A DNA stretch of 64,000 nucleotides from Alteromonas aquimaris (GTDB lineage Bacteria > Pseudomonadota > Gammaproteobacteria > Enterobacterales > Alteromonadaceae): assembly GCF_026183695.1 (NCBI RefSeq), contig NZ_JAPFRD010000013.1:124001-188000 (forward strand), read 5' to 3'. The stretch's first letter is position 1, and each line of letters begins with the position of its first letter. The notes under the pieces are model-generated. The model made no database searches. It saw only the letters and a program-made list of their open reading frames with translations, and was not told where the DNA came from. The position numbers and the translations under genes were made by a program. Shown here piece by piece: positions 19,537 to 28,814 of this stretch.

Positions 19537-20246
19537 ACGAACCACACGGCGATTTTATCGAAGTCATCGACGATGTGTTATCGGCGGACTTATGCCGCAA
19601 TATTATTTCTGCCTTTGAACAAAGCCCAAATCTGACAGCGGGACGCACCGGTGGCGGTGTAGATACCGATAAAAAGAAAAGCTCGGATGTGTCTTTTAGT
19701 GAAAAGCCAGAGTTTAAAGAATTTTTCCCTCAGGTCATGCAGAAAACTGGCGAACAGTTACTGCGTTACATGGAAAAGTATTATTTTGCGTTAGTGGGGC
19801 CAATAGGGCTTACCGTGCGTCATCCCACCTCGGGTGAGCCAGTAAAATTGACAGGTGAAAATTTTGCTGAAGTCGGCAAACCTAATTTAGCAAATTTGTT
19901 AAATTATCTGTTTCGGATAGGTGAAATCAATGCCCAGCGTTATCGCGCAAATGAGGGTGGCTATCCGTACTGGCATTCAGAGGTATACCCACAGCTACCT
20001 CATAATGAGGCGTTACATCGTACTCTTTTATTTATGTTTTATTTAAACGATGTCAATGATGGGGGCGAAACGGATTTTTATTATCAGAATCGTTCGGTAA
20101 CGCCTAAAACAGGGAGAATGGTAATCGCGCCAGCAGGTTTTACTCATACCCATCGCGGGCAAACTCCTAAAGATCAGGATAAATATATTCTGACTTCCTG
20201 GCTATTGTTCAATCGTGCGGAAGCCATTTATACGCCACAGCGATAA
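19533..20246 (+). CDS. 2-oxoglutarate/Fe(II)-dependent oxygenase (prolyl 4-hydroxylase-like)
   Basis: 237 residues, starting at the ATG at 19533 that overlaps the preceding stop; a longer frame from 19473 would run inside the thioesterase gene. The C-terminal half shows the double-stranded beta-helix pattern of P4H-type enzymes: H148-S-E150 in YPYWHSEVYP as the metal pair (E in place of the more usual D), the block YLNDVNDGGETDFYY near 170-184, a distal His in FTHTHRGQ (205/207), and a lysine near 217 in the place expected to bind 2-oxoglutarate. The substrate is unknown; family members hydroxylate prolines or other residues in proteins or small molecules. Coupled to the hotdog gene. Confidence 0.85.
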   Translation: MNEPHGDFIEVIDDVLSADLCRNIISAFEQSPNLTAGRTGGGVDTDKKKSSDVSFSEKPEFKEFFPQVMQKTGEQLLRYMEKYYFALVGPIGLTVRHPTSGEPVKLTGENFAEVGKPNLANLLNYLFRIGEINAQRYRANEGGYPYWHSEVYPQLPHNEALHRTLLFMFYLNDVNDGGETDFYYQNRSVTPKTGRMVIAPAGFTHTHRGQTPKDQDKYILTSWLLFNRAEAIYTPQR

Positions 20247-20526
20247 CAAAATCTCAGCTTATTGAAGGGCGCAAATCAGTATCAGAATTGATTAGCTGGG
20301 GACAGGTCTGATGGGCGTACACTACATGTGATTGTTACTTTCAACACGGCGAAAGAACCCCGCCCGAATGAATTGATAAAACCTCTTTATCAAGACTGAT
20401 ATTGGCGTGATGGGACAGCCACCGTCCCAGCACGTCGTACTTTATACCTGGTACTGGCTACCAATGGCCCTGATGTCAATCACTTCCTCCATCCCTGACT
20501 GGGCCCTATTTCTTTTACTTAAAGTA

Positions 20527-22146
20527 TCAGTATTTGAATTGCTGCATGATGCGGGCAAAGTCTTTTGCCAGTTGTTCGAGTGACTGGCTGACACTGGCGA
20601 GTTTTTCTGCGCTTTCAGCGGTATCATCGGTGCGACGATTTATATCATCTACATTCTCTGAGATGCGTCTGGCGACACTCTGTTGTTCCCCCGTCGCATT
20701 GGCAATCTGATCATTCATCTGTGTTATGCGTGAAATAGTGTCGTTAATGACGGTCAAGCTACTTCCCGCTTTATTAGCCTCCTGGACACTTGAGCCGGCT
20801 AATTCTGTTCCCCGCCCCATCACCGTCACGGCTGAACGAGCTGCACTCTGCAATTGTTCAATGGTGTGTTGAATTTCTTCGGTTGATTGCTGGGTTCGCG
20901 AAGCAAGGGTTCGCACCTCATCTGCAACCACTGCAAACCCTCTGCCTTGCTCACCGGCTCTGGCTGCTTCAATCGCAGCGTTCAACGCCAACAAGTTGGT
21001 TTGTTCAGCAATCCCTTTGATCACGTCCAGTACAGCGCCCACCTGATTTGAATCCGACTCCAGTTTACGGATGACTTCTGCGGTTTCTTGCACTGAATTG
21101 GCTAGATTCTGAATACTGGTAACGGTGGCGTTTACCACTCGCTGACCCTCTCCCGAGGCACTGGACGCATCTGAAGCTGCCTCTGCCGCATCCGCTGCAC
21201 TGCCCGCTACTTCGTTAACACTGAGGGTGAGATTTTCCACCGCATGCTTAGCTTCTTCAGCCGAGCGCTGTTGGGCATTGATTGTCTGACGGGTATGCCC
21301 TGACACCTGATTTAAATTTTGAGCCAAATCGGACAGCGGCTTTGCCGACTGTCCTATATCTCTGACCACACCCTGTAACTTTGCAACGAACTGATTAAAC
21401 CAATGCACCAATTCGCCAATTTCATCTTTGCTGGAAGTTTTAATACGTACAGTTAAATCACCATCTTCTTGCGCAATGTCACGCAATGAATTAACTACGT
21501 CAATCACGCCACTGCGAAGATTGTGGACAATCGGTATTGCGGTAGCAAACAGTATTATAGTGGTGATTATACCCATTACCACGCCCACCATAATGAGAGA
21601 GCGTGCCGCATCATTTGATTCGTCAATGGCATCTTCGAACGCTGCGCTACGCGCCTGACTGAAAGTATCTAAACGGCTGGTCGTAGACTCAAATAATTGA
21701 TTCATGCTAGCGCTTTGTTCGGCAAGACGGCTGAAATCAGCGGTACCATTCACCATCGACTCGCTTACCGAATAAGCTAATGTAAAATAATCGTTAAAGT
21801 TCGATAAAATACTATTTGCTTCTGAACTTAGATCAGGATTGACCTGAGCAATACTTTTTAACTGCTCTCGGGTGTTCTCAGCCAACTCATTCGCTCGCTG
21901 CAACGCTTCTTCGTCACCAGTTGTTACAGCGCTGCTAAGTGTATCCCGTACATTCTTCATATCAAAAAGGGCTTCACGGGAGTGATTCAGCGCTGGGAAC
22001 TGAACCCCTCTGGCATTATCCAACAAGCGGACGTTATCCAAAGCGGTATAAGAAGTAATGGCCAGATAGATTACAAAGGCTATCGTACTAATTATTGGAA
22101 TAAGATAGAGTTTTTGGGCGATGGATAGTCGGTTAAGAAAGTTCAT
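20527..22146 (-). CDS. Methyl-accepting chemotaxis protein
   Basis: 539 residues: membrane helix 1 at about 12-30, a periplasmic four-helix-type sensor region to about 180 rich in S, E and D, helix 2 at about 183-207, a HAMP domain (about 208-262, with [24 protein letters not shown]), then a long cytoplasmic signalling domain. The hairpin tip has the conserved [19 protein letters not shown] block that contacts CheA and CheW. No C-terminal NWETF-like pentapeptide is present. The sensed ligand cannot be predicted. It is a single gene; the 280 bases downstream to the oxygenase contain only a weak GGGAC/GTCCC hairpin near 20412-20428. Confidence 0.95.
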   Translation of the reverse strand: MNFLNRLSIAQKLYLIPIISTIAFVIYLAITSYTALDNVRLLDNARGVQFPALNHSREALFDMKNVRDTLSSAVTTGDEEALQRANELAENTREQLKSIAQVNPDLSSEANSILSNFNDYFTLAYSVSESMVNGTADFSRLAEQSASMNQLFESTTSRLDTFSQARSAAFEDAIDESNDAARSLIMVGVVMGIITTIILFATAIPIVHNLRSGVIDVVNSLRDIAQEDGDLTVRIKTSSKDEIGELVHWFNQFVAKLQGVVRDIGQSAKPLSDLAQNLNQVSGHTRQTINAQQRSAEEAKHAVENLTLSVNEVAGSAADAAEAASDASSASGEGQRVVNATVTSIQNLANSVQETAEVIRKLESDSNQVGAVLDVIKGIAEQTNLLALNAAIEAARAGEQGRGFAVVADEVRTLASRTQQSTEEIQHTIEQLQSAARSAVTVMGRGTELAGSSVQEANKAGSSLTVINDTISRITQMNDQIANATGEQQSVARRISENVDDINRRTDDTAESAEKLASVSQSLEQLAKDFARIMQQFKY

Positions 22147-22236
22147 TAGCTTCCAGTCGGGTTAGTTTTAATTACTGCAAATCAACATATCTAAATTTAT
22201 TATATATCTGTGTAATATCAAAAAAATTTCACTGCT

Positions 22237-22707
22237 TTAGAATGGTGCAACGGATTCGCCACTCAACCGATACCCTACAGAAGCAATTTCGCCAGCCCAT
22301 CCTTCGGTGCTGAGCACGCCCGTTACCCATATGGCATCAGATAAATTATCTATCGGCACACCTTGCTCAAACTTTACATAAACGATTTGATTTGAAGGGG
22401 GTGGGGGTACATGAATGCAGGCGCCAAAATAGGGCACTAGTAAAAATTCGGTGGTAAGTTCTGCTGTTCCTTCGAGGGGCACTACGAAGCCAGGGATTTT
22501 GACGCGTTGTCCATCATACTTAGACACCACGGGTGCATTGGGTTGAAGTTGTGCCATGCTGCCCTCATGAGAAACCGAAGGAGCCTGCATTGGATTAAAT
22601 CCCGCAGGCACCAAATCTTCCCAATACACTTCGACTGGTTCATCAGCGGATGTCACTGCACTAGTGAAGCTGCTAATAACTAGCAAAATATAAATAATTG
22701 ATCTCAT
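22237..22707 (-). CDS. DUF3299 domain periplasmic protein
   Basis: A 156-residue exported protein with a signal peptide (cleavage near TSA, residue 20). The conserved DUF3299 segment is clear: YWEDLVPAGF near the start of the mature part, KIPGFVVPLE in the middle, and the proline-rich PYFGACIHVPPPPSNQIVYV. The function of the family is not established; the single Cys-x-His in FGACIHVPPPP may bind metal, which is inference. It follows ppa after a terminator, and a GGAGAAAG site precedes its ATG. Confidence 0.85.
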   Translation of the reverse strand: MRSIIYILLVISSFTSAVTSADEPVEVYWEDLVPAGFNPMQAPSVSHEGSMAQLQPNAPVVSKYDGQRVKIPGFVVPLEGTAELTTEFLLVPYFGACIHVPPPPSNQIVYVKFEQGVPIDNLSDAIWVTGVLSTEGWAGEIASVGYRLSGESVAPF

Positions 22708-22722
22708 GCTTTCTCCAAAAAC

Positions 22723-22747
22723 AAAAAAGGTTCGCGCAAGACGAACC
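22723..22747 (-). terminator. Rho-independent terminator of ppa
   Basis: On the minus strand GGTTCG-N7-CGAACC (22747-22729) is followed by six T residues (22728-22723). It lies 34 bases after the ppa stop and just ahead of the ribosome site of the DUF3299 gene, so read-through could still feed that gene. Confidence 0.85.
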
Positions 22748-22780
22748 CTTTAAAATCTGGCCTATCTAGAAAATAGATAA

Positions 22781-23314
22781 TTAGCCGTTTTGCTTTTCAC
22801 GCTCAACACTTGAGGTAATTTCGGCTTTTGCTGCTTCAGCGTTATCCCAACCATCAATCTTAACCCACTTACCAGGCTCAAGATCTTTATAATGAGAGAA
22901 GAAATGTTCAATCTGTTTCAGGAGCAATTCTGGCAGATCGTTAACATCGTGAACATCGCGGTAGATAGTTGATAGCTTATCAATCGGCACAGCGATGACT
23001 TTCGCGTCTTTACCTGATTCATCGGTCATATTTAATACGCCAACAGGACGACACTTAATTACAGAGCCCGACAGTAAAGGGAACGGGGTTACAACCAGAA
23101 CGTCTACTGGGTCACCATCTTCCGACAATGTGTTGGGAACATAACCGTAATTAGTGGGATAATGCATACAAGTAGCCATAAAACGGTCCACATACATGGC
23201 ACCCGTTTCTTTGTCGACTTCGTATTTTACCGGGTCAGCCTGAGCTGGGATTTCAATGATAACATTCACTTCATCAGGCAGCTTTTTACCTGCTGGAACG
23301 TTGCTTAAGCTCAT
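22781..23314 (-). CDS. ppa: Inorganic pyrophosphatase (family I)
   Basis: 177 residues, the usual size of bacterial family I soluble pyrophosphatases, with the signature [10 protein letters not shown] that supplies three metal-binding aspartates, the earlier [15 protein letters not shown] block and the later [17 protein letters not shown]. It hydrolyses pyrophosphate from biosynthetic reactions to orthophosphate in the cytoplasm. The ATG is preceded by AAAGGAAA. It is a single gene closed by its own terminator, 113 bases from the fbp stop. Confidence 0.98.
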   Translation of the reverse strand: MSLSNVPAGKKLPDEVNVIIEIPAQADPVKYEVDKETGAMYVDRFMATCMHYPTNYGYVPNTLSEDGDPVDVLVVTPFPLLSGSVIKCRPVGVLNMTDESGKDAKVIAVPIDKLSTIYRDVHDVNDLPELLLKQIEHFFSHYKDLEPGKWVKIDGWDNAEAAKAEITSSVEREKQNG

Positions 23315-23427
23315 TTACAAATTTCCTTTAATTTAGACGTGACAATAAACCGCACAGTATAATACCAATTGCGTTAAGTATCTATGCTATCAAGATGCAG
23401 TAAAACGCTGCAAACCGACGGCTCGAA

Positions 23428-24411
23428 CTAGGAGGATTCATGTTTAGCGTAGTAACTCAAACATGCCTCAACTTCTTCTTTAGACCCTAGTAAGGTCGGT
23501 ACACGCTGGTGAATTTCACTTGGCATCACTTCCATAATGCGACCATGCCCCGTATTAGCCAGCCCACCCGCTTGTTCCATTAAAAATGCCATCGGGTTTG
23601 CCTCGTAAAGTAAACGTAACTTACCAGGAATGGAGGGGTTACGCTTATCAAATGGATACATAAAAATGCCGCCTCGACACAGCACGCGATGAATATCACC
23701 CACCATTGCTGCCACCCAACGCATATTATAATTTTTCCCCCGCGGGCCTTCTGTGCCGGCCAGCAAGTCACCGATGTATTCCTGAATGGGGGTTTCCCAA
23801 TGACGCTGATTAGAGGCGTTAATGGCAAATTCTTTAGTTTGCTCGGGAACTTGAATATTGGGATGAGTAAGCAGGAAACCACCATGGGTTTTATCCAAAG
23901 TATACAGATGCGTACCACGGCCCGTAGTCATTGCCAACATCGTTGAGGGCCCATACAACACATATCCTGCAGCGACCATCTGGGTTCCCGGCTGTAAAAA
24001 TGCCGATGGATCGTCAGCGTCCATCCACTGTGGTGCGTGGGTGATAGAAAAAATCGTGCCGATAAGGCTGTTTATCTCTGTGTTGGATGAGCCATCCAGC
24101 GGATCAAAACTTACCAGGTACTTACCTTCAGGATTACAAGGAACGACATCATCTTCTTCTTCAGAGGAGATCGCTTTAACATAACCCGACTCGCGTAAGG
24201 TATCTTTTAAAATCTGATTTGAAATTACATCGAGTTTTTTCTGGGTTTCACCCTGTACATTTTCACTCAACGTAGAGCCCAAGACACCTGCCAGGGCGCC
24301 TTGACTCACTCGAAAAGAAATTTCTTTACAGCCGGCTAAAAGCGTACGAATAAGGAGGATCAGTTCAAGAGGGGCACCATCTTTTTGTAACTGTGAATTA
24401 AGTCGTTTCAT
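23428..24411 (-). CDS. fbp: Fructose-1,6-bisphosphatase class 1
   Basis: 327 residues with the metal- and phosphate-binding motif [13 protein letters not shown], the EEED loop (SSEEEDDVV) and [37 protein letters not shown] near the C-terminus, all characteristic of class 1 FBPase. It makes fructose 6-phosphate in gluconeogenesis. It is divergent from mpl, an arrangement shared with E. coli. The 260-base region between them contains several short dyads but no motif I can name. Confidence 0.98.
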   Translation of the reverse strand: MKRLNSQLQKDGAPLELILLIRTLLAGCKEISFRVSQGALAGVLGSTLSENVQGETQKKLDVISNQILKDTLRESGYVKAISSEEEDDVVPCNPEGKYLVSFDPLDGSSNTEINSLIGTIFSITHAPQWMDADDPSAFLQPGTQMVAAGYVLYGPSTMLAMTTGRGTHLYTLDKTHGGFLLTHPNIQVPEQTKEFAINASNQRHWETPIQEYIGDLLAGTEGPRGKNYNMRWVAAMVGDIHRVLCRGGIFMYPFDKRNPSIPGKLRLLYEANPMAFLMEQAGGLANTGHGRIMEVMPSEIHQRVPTLLGSKEEVEACLSYYAKHESS

Positions 24412-24671
24412 AGTGTGCTACAGCCTTTATCAATTTTTGTAGGGTAAATCAGCGATCGCGTTGAATAGTATAATTGTTGTTAGTTAACGTAATTGCACTG
24501 AAATTCGATTAATCTGTCGTCCTGAGCAATTTCGAACTGCTTGAAATGGCGCGGATTAATTGGACACTAATTGTACCCGCGAAAAAGTTCGAAAGGAAAT
24601 CTGAGTTGCTTATCAACACATTGGTGCGTATCTGGTAGAGTATATTGAAGAAAAAATTAGCTGAATATCCT

Positions 24672-26039
24672 ATGCATGTACATATTTTAGGCATTTGTGG
24701 AAGTTTCATGGGCGGCATCGCCGCTATCGCTAAAGCGCAAGGGCATATCGTGACAGGATCTGACCAAAACGTTTACCCCCCCATGAGCACACAGTTAGAA
24801 AGTTTAGGCATCACCCTAACCGAAGGCTTTGACGAAGCTCAGTTTCACCCGCAACCGGATGTGGTGATAATCGGTAACGCGCTGTCGCGAGGCAACGCCG
24901 CAGTGGAATACGTGCTAAACCGTAACATTCCTTATATCAGTGGGCCACAATGGTTACTTGAAAATGTACTCCAGGAGCGCTGGGTGATAGGGGTTTCCGG
25001 TACGCACGGAAAAACCACTACCAGCAGTATGGTAGCCTGGTTACTCGAATATGCGGGTTTGCAGCCTGGTTTTTTAATTGGCGGTGTACCGCAAAATTTT
25101 GGTATTTCTGCGCGTTTGGGTAACAGCCCGTTTTTTGTGATAGAGGCTGACGAATATGACAGTGCCTTTTTCGATAAACGCTCGAAATTTGTTCACTATC
25201 ATCCTCAAACGCTTGTCATCAATAACTTGGAGTTCGATCACGCGGATATCTTCGCCGATTTAGCTGCTATCCAAACTCAATTTCACCATCTTGTGCGTAC
25301 TGTCCCTGGGAATGGATTAATTTTATCGCCTAAAAGCAACCAGGCTATTAACGAGACTCTGGGAAGGGGCTGCTGGAGTGCGCAGCAGTATGCAGGAACG
25401 GATTGGCAGTATGAGTTAATTAAGTCCGATGGCAGTGCTTTTAAGGTGCGCTACGCTGGCAAGGTTGTCGGCGAAGTTTACTGGGATTTACTGGGCTTGC
25501 ATAACGTTCAAAACGGTCTAATGGCCATTGCCGCGGCACATCACGCGGGTGTTACCCTTACAGATGCAATAGAGGGACTGGCACAATTTAAAAACGTTAA
25601 GCGCCGCTTAGAAGTTCGGGGCAAAGTAAACGATATCACGGTTTATGATGATTTCGCTCACCATCCTACTGCCATTGCATTGACCATTCAGGGTCTACGA
25701 GAAAAAGTGGGCAAGCAACGCATCTTTGCAGTGCTCGAACCACGCTCAAATACGATGAAAATGGGCCATCATCAGGAAGAATTGGTCGCGTCCTGGCAAA
25801 CCGCAGATCAAACCCTGCTGCTTGAACCTAAAGGACTGAGTTGGTCTCTTTCGAAACTTGCATCGACAAGTAACAGCCCGGCCACGTGTTTTAGCGAAGT
25901 TAGTCAGATCATTGACTATTTAATTCAACACGTACGCAGCGGCGATAACATTCTTATTATGAGTAATGGCGGATTCGACAATATCCATCAACGCTTACTG
26001 GATGCATTAGTGTTAACCATGGAAAAAACCGATGACTAA
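24672..26039 (+). CDS. mpl: UDP-N-acetylmuramate:L-alanyl-gamma-D-glutamyl-meso-diaminopimelate ligase
   Basis: 455 residues from the ATG at 24672 ([15 protein letters not shown]), which matches the start of E. coli Mpl; the frame extends nine codons further to a TTG. Mur-ligase features include the N-terminal nucleotide-binding GICGSFMG, Walker-type GTHGKTTT, the acidic [19 protein letters not shown] and [14 protein letters not shown], and [20 protein letters not shown] in the C-terminal domain. It recycles cell-wall tripeptide by joining it to UDP-MurNAc. Stop overlaps ubiX by 8 bases. Confidence 0.97.
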   Translation: MHVHILGICGSFMGGIAAIAKAQGHIVTGSDQNVYPPMSTQLESLGITLTEGFDEAQFHPQPDVVIIGNALSRGNAAVEYVLNRNIPYISGPQWLLENVLQERWVIGVSGTHGKTTTSSMVAWLLEYAGLQPGFLIGGVPQNFGISARLGNSPFFVIEADEYDSAFFDKRSKFVHYHPQTLVINNLEFDHADIFADLAAIQTQFHHLVRTVPGNGLILSPKSNQAINETLGRGCWSAQQYAGTDWQYELIKSDGSAFKVRYAGKVVGEVYWDLLGLHNVQNGLMAIAAAHHAGVTLTDAIEGLAQFKNVKRRLEVRGKVNDITVYDDFAHHPTAIALTIQGLREKVGKQRIFAVLEPRSNTMKMGHHQEELVASWQTADQTLLLEPKGLSWSLSKLASTSNSPATCFSEVSQIIDYLIQHVRSGDNILIMSNGGFDNIHQRLLDALVLTMEKTDD

Positions 26040-26643
26040 TCCCTCTATCACGTTAGCCATAACTGGCGCTTCCGGGGCACCTTATGCCTTAAGGCTACTT
26101 GAATCATTGCTGACCACCCACTGCACAGTACACTTGTTAATTTCATCGGCAGCTAAAGTTGTGCTGGCTACCGAAGAGGAACTTCAGCTTCCCAGCAGAC
26201 CTGCACAAATAAAATCATTTTTTGTTGAGAAGTTCAGCTGTAACGAAGACCAGTTACACGTATATGGAAAAGAAGAATGGTTTTCCCCCGTCGCTTCCGG
26301 CTCAGCCGCCCCTAAAACGATGGTAGTTTGCCCCTGCTCTACCGGCACCCTCTCTTCTATCGCGACCGGGGCCAGTGATAACCTGATTGAACGCGCCGCA
26401 GATGTGGTGTTAAAAGAACGCGGTCAATTAATTTTAGTTCCCCGAGAAATGCCGCTATCATCCATTCATCTTGAAAATATGCTTAAATTGTCTCAACTAG
26501 GTGCGACCATTATGCCTGCTGCGCCGGGATTTTATCATCAACCGCAATCAATAAACGACTTGGTTGACTTTGTCGTCGCCAGAATTTTAGACCATATTGG
26601 AATTGACCAAACTCTTATGCCTCGCTGGGGCTATCAACGTTAA
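26032..26643 (+). CDS. ubiX: Flavin prenyltransferase UbiX
   Basis: 203 residues with the N-terminal flavin-binding [20 protein letters not shown], the block [36 protein letters not shown], and the [18 protein letters not shown] motif, all typical of UbiX. It builds the prenylated FMN cofactor for the UbiD decarboxylase in ubiquinone synthesis. It starts inside the end of mpl (8-base overlap) and is followed by the nuclease gene after 11 bases, so the three form one operon. Confidence 0.97.
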   Translation: MTNPSITLAITGASGAPYALRLLESLLTTHCTVHLLISSAAKVVLATEEELQLPSRPAQIKSFFVEKFSCNEDQLHVYGKEEWFSPVASGSAAPKTMVVCPCSTGTLSSIATGASDNLIERAADVVLKERGQLILVPREMPLSSIHLENMLKLSQLGATIMPAAPGFYHQPQSINDLVDFVVARILDHIGIDQTLMPRWGYQR

Positions 26644-26654
26644 AAGGAAAACGT

Positions 26655-27452
26655 ATGTCAAACTTAGTTCGGGCTGTCATCATCGCATCAATCACGTGTG
26701 TTGGTTTGTTTACCTCAACGCTCGCTATGGCGTGGGGTCAAACGGGACATCGAGTAACGGGTGCCATTGCGGAGCACTACTTATCTCCCAACGCTAAAGC
26801 GGCATTAAACGACCTGTTACCCAACGAGTCATTAGCAGAAGCTTCTACCTGGGCGGATGAAATGCGCTCGAATCCACATCCTTTTTGGCAGAAAACCGCC
26901 TCGCCGTGGCATTACGTGACCATTCCCGGTAACAAGAATTATCAGCAAGCCGGGGCCCCCGCACAGGGCGATGCCTATACAGCGCTTGAGCAATTTAGAA
27001 CAACGTTGAAGAACCCGCAGAGTACGCGTGAGGAAAAGCAAAAAGCACTGCGCTTTATTGTGCATATTATCGGCGATCTGCACCAACCATTACATGCAGG
27101 TGATGGCACGGATCGAGGTGGAAACGATGTCAAAGTGCGCTTTTTCTGGCAGGATTCAAATCTACACCGGGTATGGGATTCTCAACTCATAGCCCAGCGA
27201 GAATTGTCTTATTCAGAGTGGAGTGAATGGTTGCTACCTAAAATTACTCAGGCTGAGCGTCGTGACTGGCGTGACACTAATCCCCAAACATGGATAGCGG
27301 AGAGCGTAACCATTCGTAAAACCATTTACCCAAAAGATGCGAATAATATGAATTATGACTATCTTTACCAACACATCCCAACGGTGAAGAAACGTCTGCA
27401 ACAGGCAGGGGTAAGAATCGCTGATTATCTCAATGAAATATACCAACAATAA
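26655..27452 (+). CDS. Secreted S1/P1-type nuclease
   Basis: 265 residues with a signal peptide cleaved after AMA, leaving a mature N-terminal WGQTGHRVTGAIAEHYL. In S1/P1 nucleases the mature N-terminal Trp is itself a zinc ligand, with ligands that follow also visible here: H in QTGHR, D in STWADEMR, H in SPWHYV, and the HIIGDLHQPLHAGDGTDRGGND stretch that supplies H, D and H residues. The enzyme is a trinuclear-zinc nuclease acting on single-stranded DNA and RNA outside the cytoplasm, probably for nucleotide scavenging. An AAAGGAAAA site precedes the ATG. Confidence 0.93.
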   Translation: MSNLVRAVIIASITCVGLFTSTLAMAWGQTGHRVTGAIAEHYLSPNAKAALNDLLPNESLAEASTWADEMRSNPHPFWQKTASPWHYVTIPGNKNYQQAGAPAQGDAYTALEQFRTTLKNPQSTREEKQKALRFIVHIIGDLHQPLHAGDGTDRGGNDVKVRFFWQDSNLHRVWDSQLIAQRELSYSEWSEWLLPKITQAERRDWRDTNPQTWIAESVTIRKTIYPKDANNMNYDYLYQHIPTVKKRLQQAGVRIADYLNEIYQQ

Positions 27453-27461
27453 GCTGAGTTT

Positions 27462-27487
27462 AAGGAGCCCATTGAGGCTCCTTTTTT
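27462..27487 (+). terminator. Rho-independent terminator after mpl-ubiX-nuclease
   Basis: AAGGAGCC-N6-GGCTCCTT is followed by a run of six T residues, 9 bases after the nuclease stop. Confidence 0.92.
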
Positions 27488-27571
27488 GATTAGCTTGATT
27501 ACTAAAATTTAACTGCACCAGCTTTGGCTAGCCTCAGTATCTATTCCTATCCACTCTGCGAGAGATAAAGT

Positions 27572-27793
27572 ATGAGTAAATCGTATCAGACCAACACCAA
27601 GGTAGAATGGGAGTGGGGTCATGGCAAAGGCACTGGCTATGTAAGAGAAGTCTTTCGGGAAAAAGTCACTCGGACCCTAAAAGGCAGTGAAATCACCCGC
27701 AATGGTTCTATCGATGATCCGGCCTATTTGATTGAACAGGACGATGGTGACCGTGTTTTAAAACTGCATAGCGAAATAAGAAAACATAATTAA
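27572..27793 (+). CDS. DUF2945 (HVA1/tudor-like) small protein
   Basis: A 73-residue basic protein matching the DUF2945 family (hypervirulence-associated tudor domain): VEWEWGHGKGTGYVREVF near the start and DDPAYLIEQDDGDRVLKLHSEIRK at the end are the two conserved blocks. Members are small single-domain cytoplasmic proteins without an assigned bacterial role. The gene stands alone between a terminator and the retropepsin-like gene; GAGAGATAAAGT precedes its ATG. Confidence 0.85.
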   Translation: MSKSYQTNTKVEWEWGHGKGTGYVREVFREKVTRTLKGSEITRNGSIDDPAYLIEQDDGDRVLKLHSEIRKHN

Positions 27794-27859
27794 TTGAACT
27801 AAAAAGAAATAGTCCGGTACCAATCACATAATAAATCTTACACAGTTGTTTGGATAAGG

Positions 27860-28773
27860 ATGTGTGGTTTGAAAAAGTGTTTATTGCTCGCTACATGTTT
27901 AATTGCCTCTGCGACCAGTTACGCCAAAATTAACGTTGTCCCCCTTGAACGTTACGGTAAAGGGCATTTCAAACTTAATGTATCAATTAATGGGCGCTCA
28001 TCAACATTTATGTTTGATGCCGACGCCTCCGGTACTGTCATTGACAGCAGTAAGCTGGACTATTTTGGTATCGAGCCCAGTGCGTCCAATTTTGATGGTA
28101 TTGCGGTTGGCAATGAGCAACAGAGTAAATCAAAACCACGCAGATATGGGTAGACTCGTTCGCGCTTAATGGTATCGATGTGCCGATTAATGCTGTATTT
28201 GCACAACACATTTCACAAGAGGCTATAGCTGGCATCGTCGGTCAGGATGCCGTCGTCTCGCTTAATGCGCTGATTGACCTCTCATCTGCGCAGTTAGTAA
28301 TTCCTGAGACTGAACACGATACGCACGCATTTTTAACCGAAACACTTTCAACAGACTTTACTTCGGTAGAATTACACGAATCACGAATGGGATTTCACTT
28401 CGTCGAGGTGACACTGAATAACCAACCGGCAAGATTGATTATCGACTCTGGTGCTCCCCAGGTTATGTTAGATAAATCAGAGCTTGAACGAATGGCGCTC
28501 AAAACTGAACAACACGACACTGCAAAAATGGTGCTTAACGATGGTACCAAGGTGGCAATAGATGTTCTACATGACACATCCATCGCGATTGGCGATACCA
28601 TAATTGAAGGTGAACTTATGGCAAGCGATCTGTCAGGGCTGATGACCGCAATCAATGAAAAGGCAGAGACTCGAATTATTGGCGTTATTGGTAACCAGCA
28701 ACTGGTGAAACTTAAAAGTATTATTGATTTATCCCAGAGTACGCTTCACCTAAGTTCTCCTTACTCACGCTGA
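27860..28773 (+). pseudogene. Retropepsin-like aspartyl protease family gene, broken by one frameshift
   Basis: The first frame (27860-28153) encodes a signal peptide and a retropepsin-like half with the motif STFMFDADASGTVIDSS. It then stops with PRRYG. The next frame continues upstream of its first ATG (28180) as IKTTQIWVDSFALNGIDVPIN and carries a second half with PARLIIDSGAPQVML, whose DSG is a catalytic-type motif; the first half has DADA instead. Restoring one A to the run AAAA at 28132-28135 joins both into a single protein of about 300 residues. So this is either a recent one-base deletion or a base-call error. TTG at 27869 is an alternative start for the signal peptide. Confidence 0.8.
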
Positions 28774-28814
28774 ACCTGGTCATTGAGACGATCACTATGC
28801 TGGGTTACCGACCG

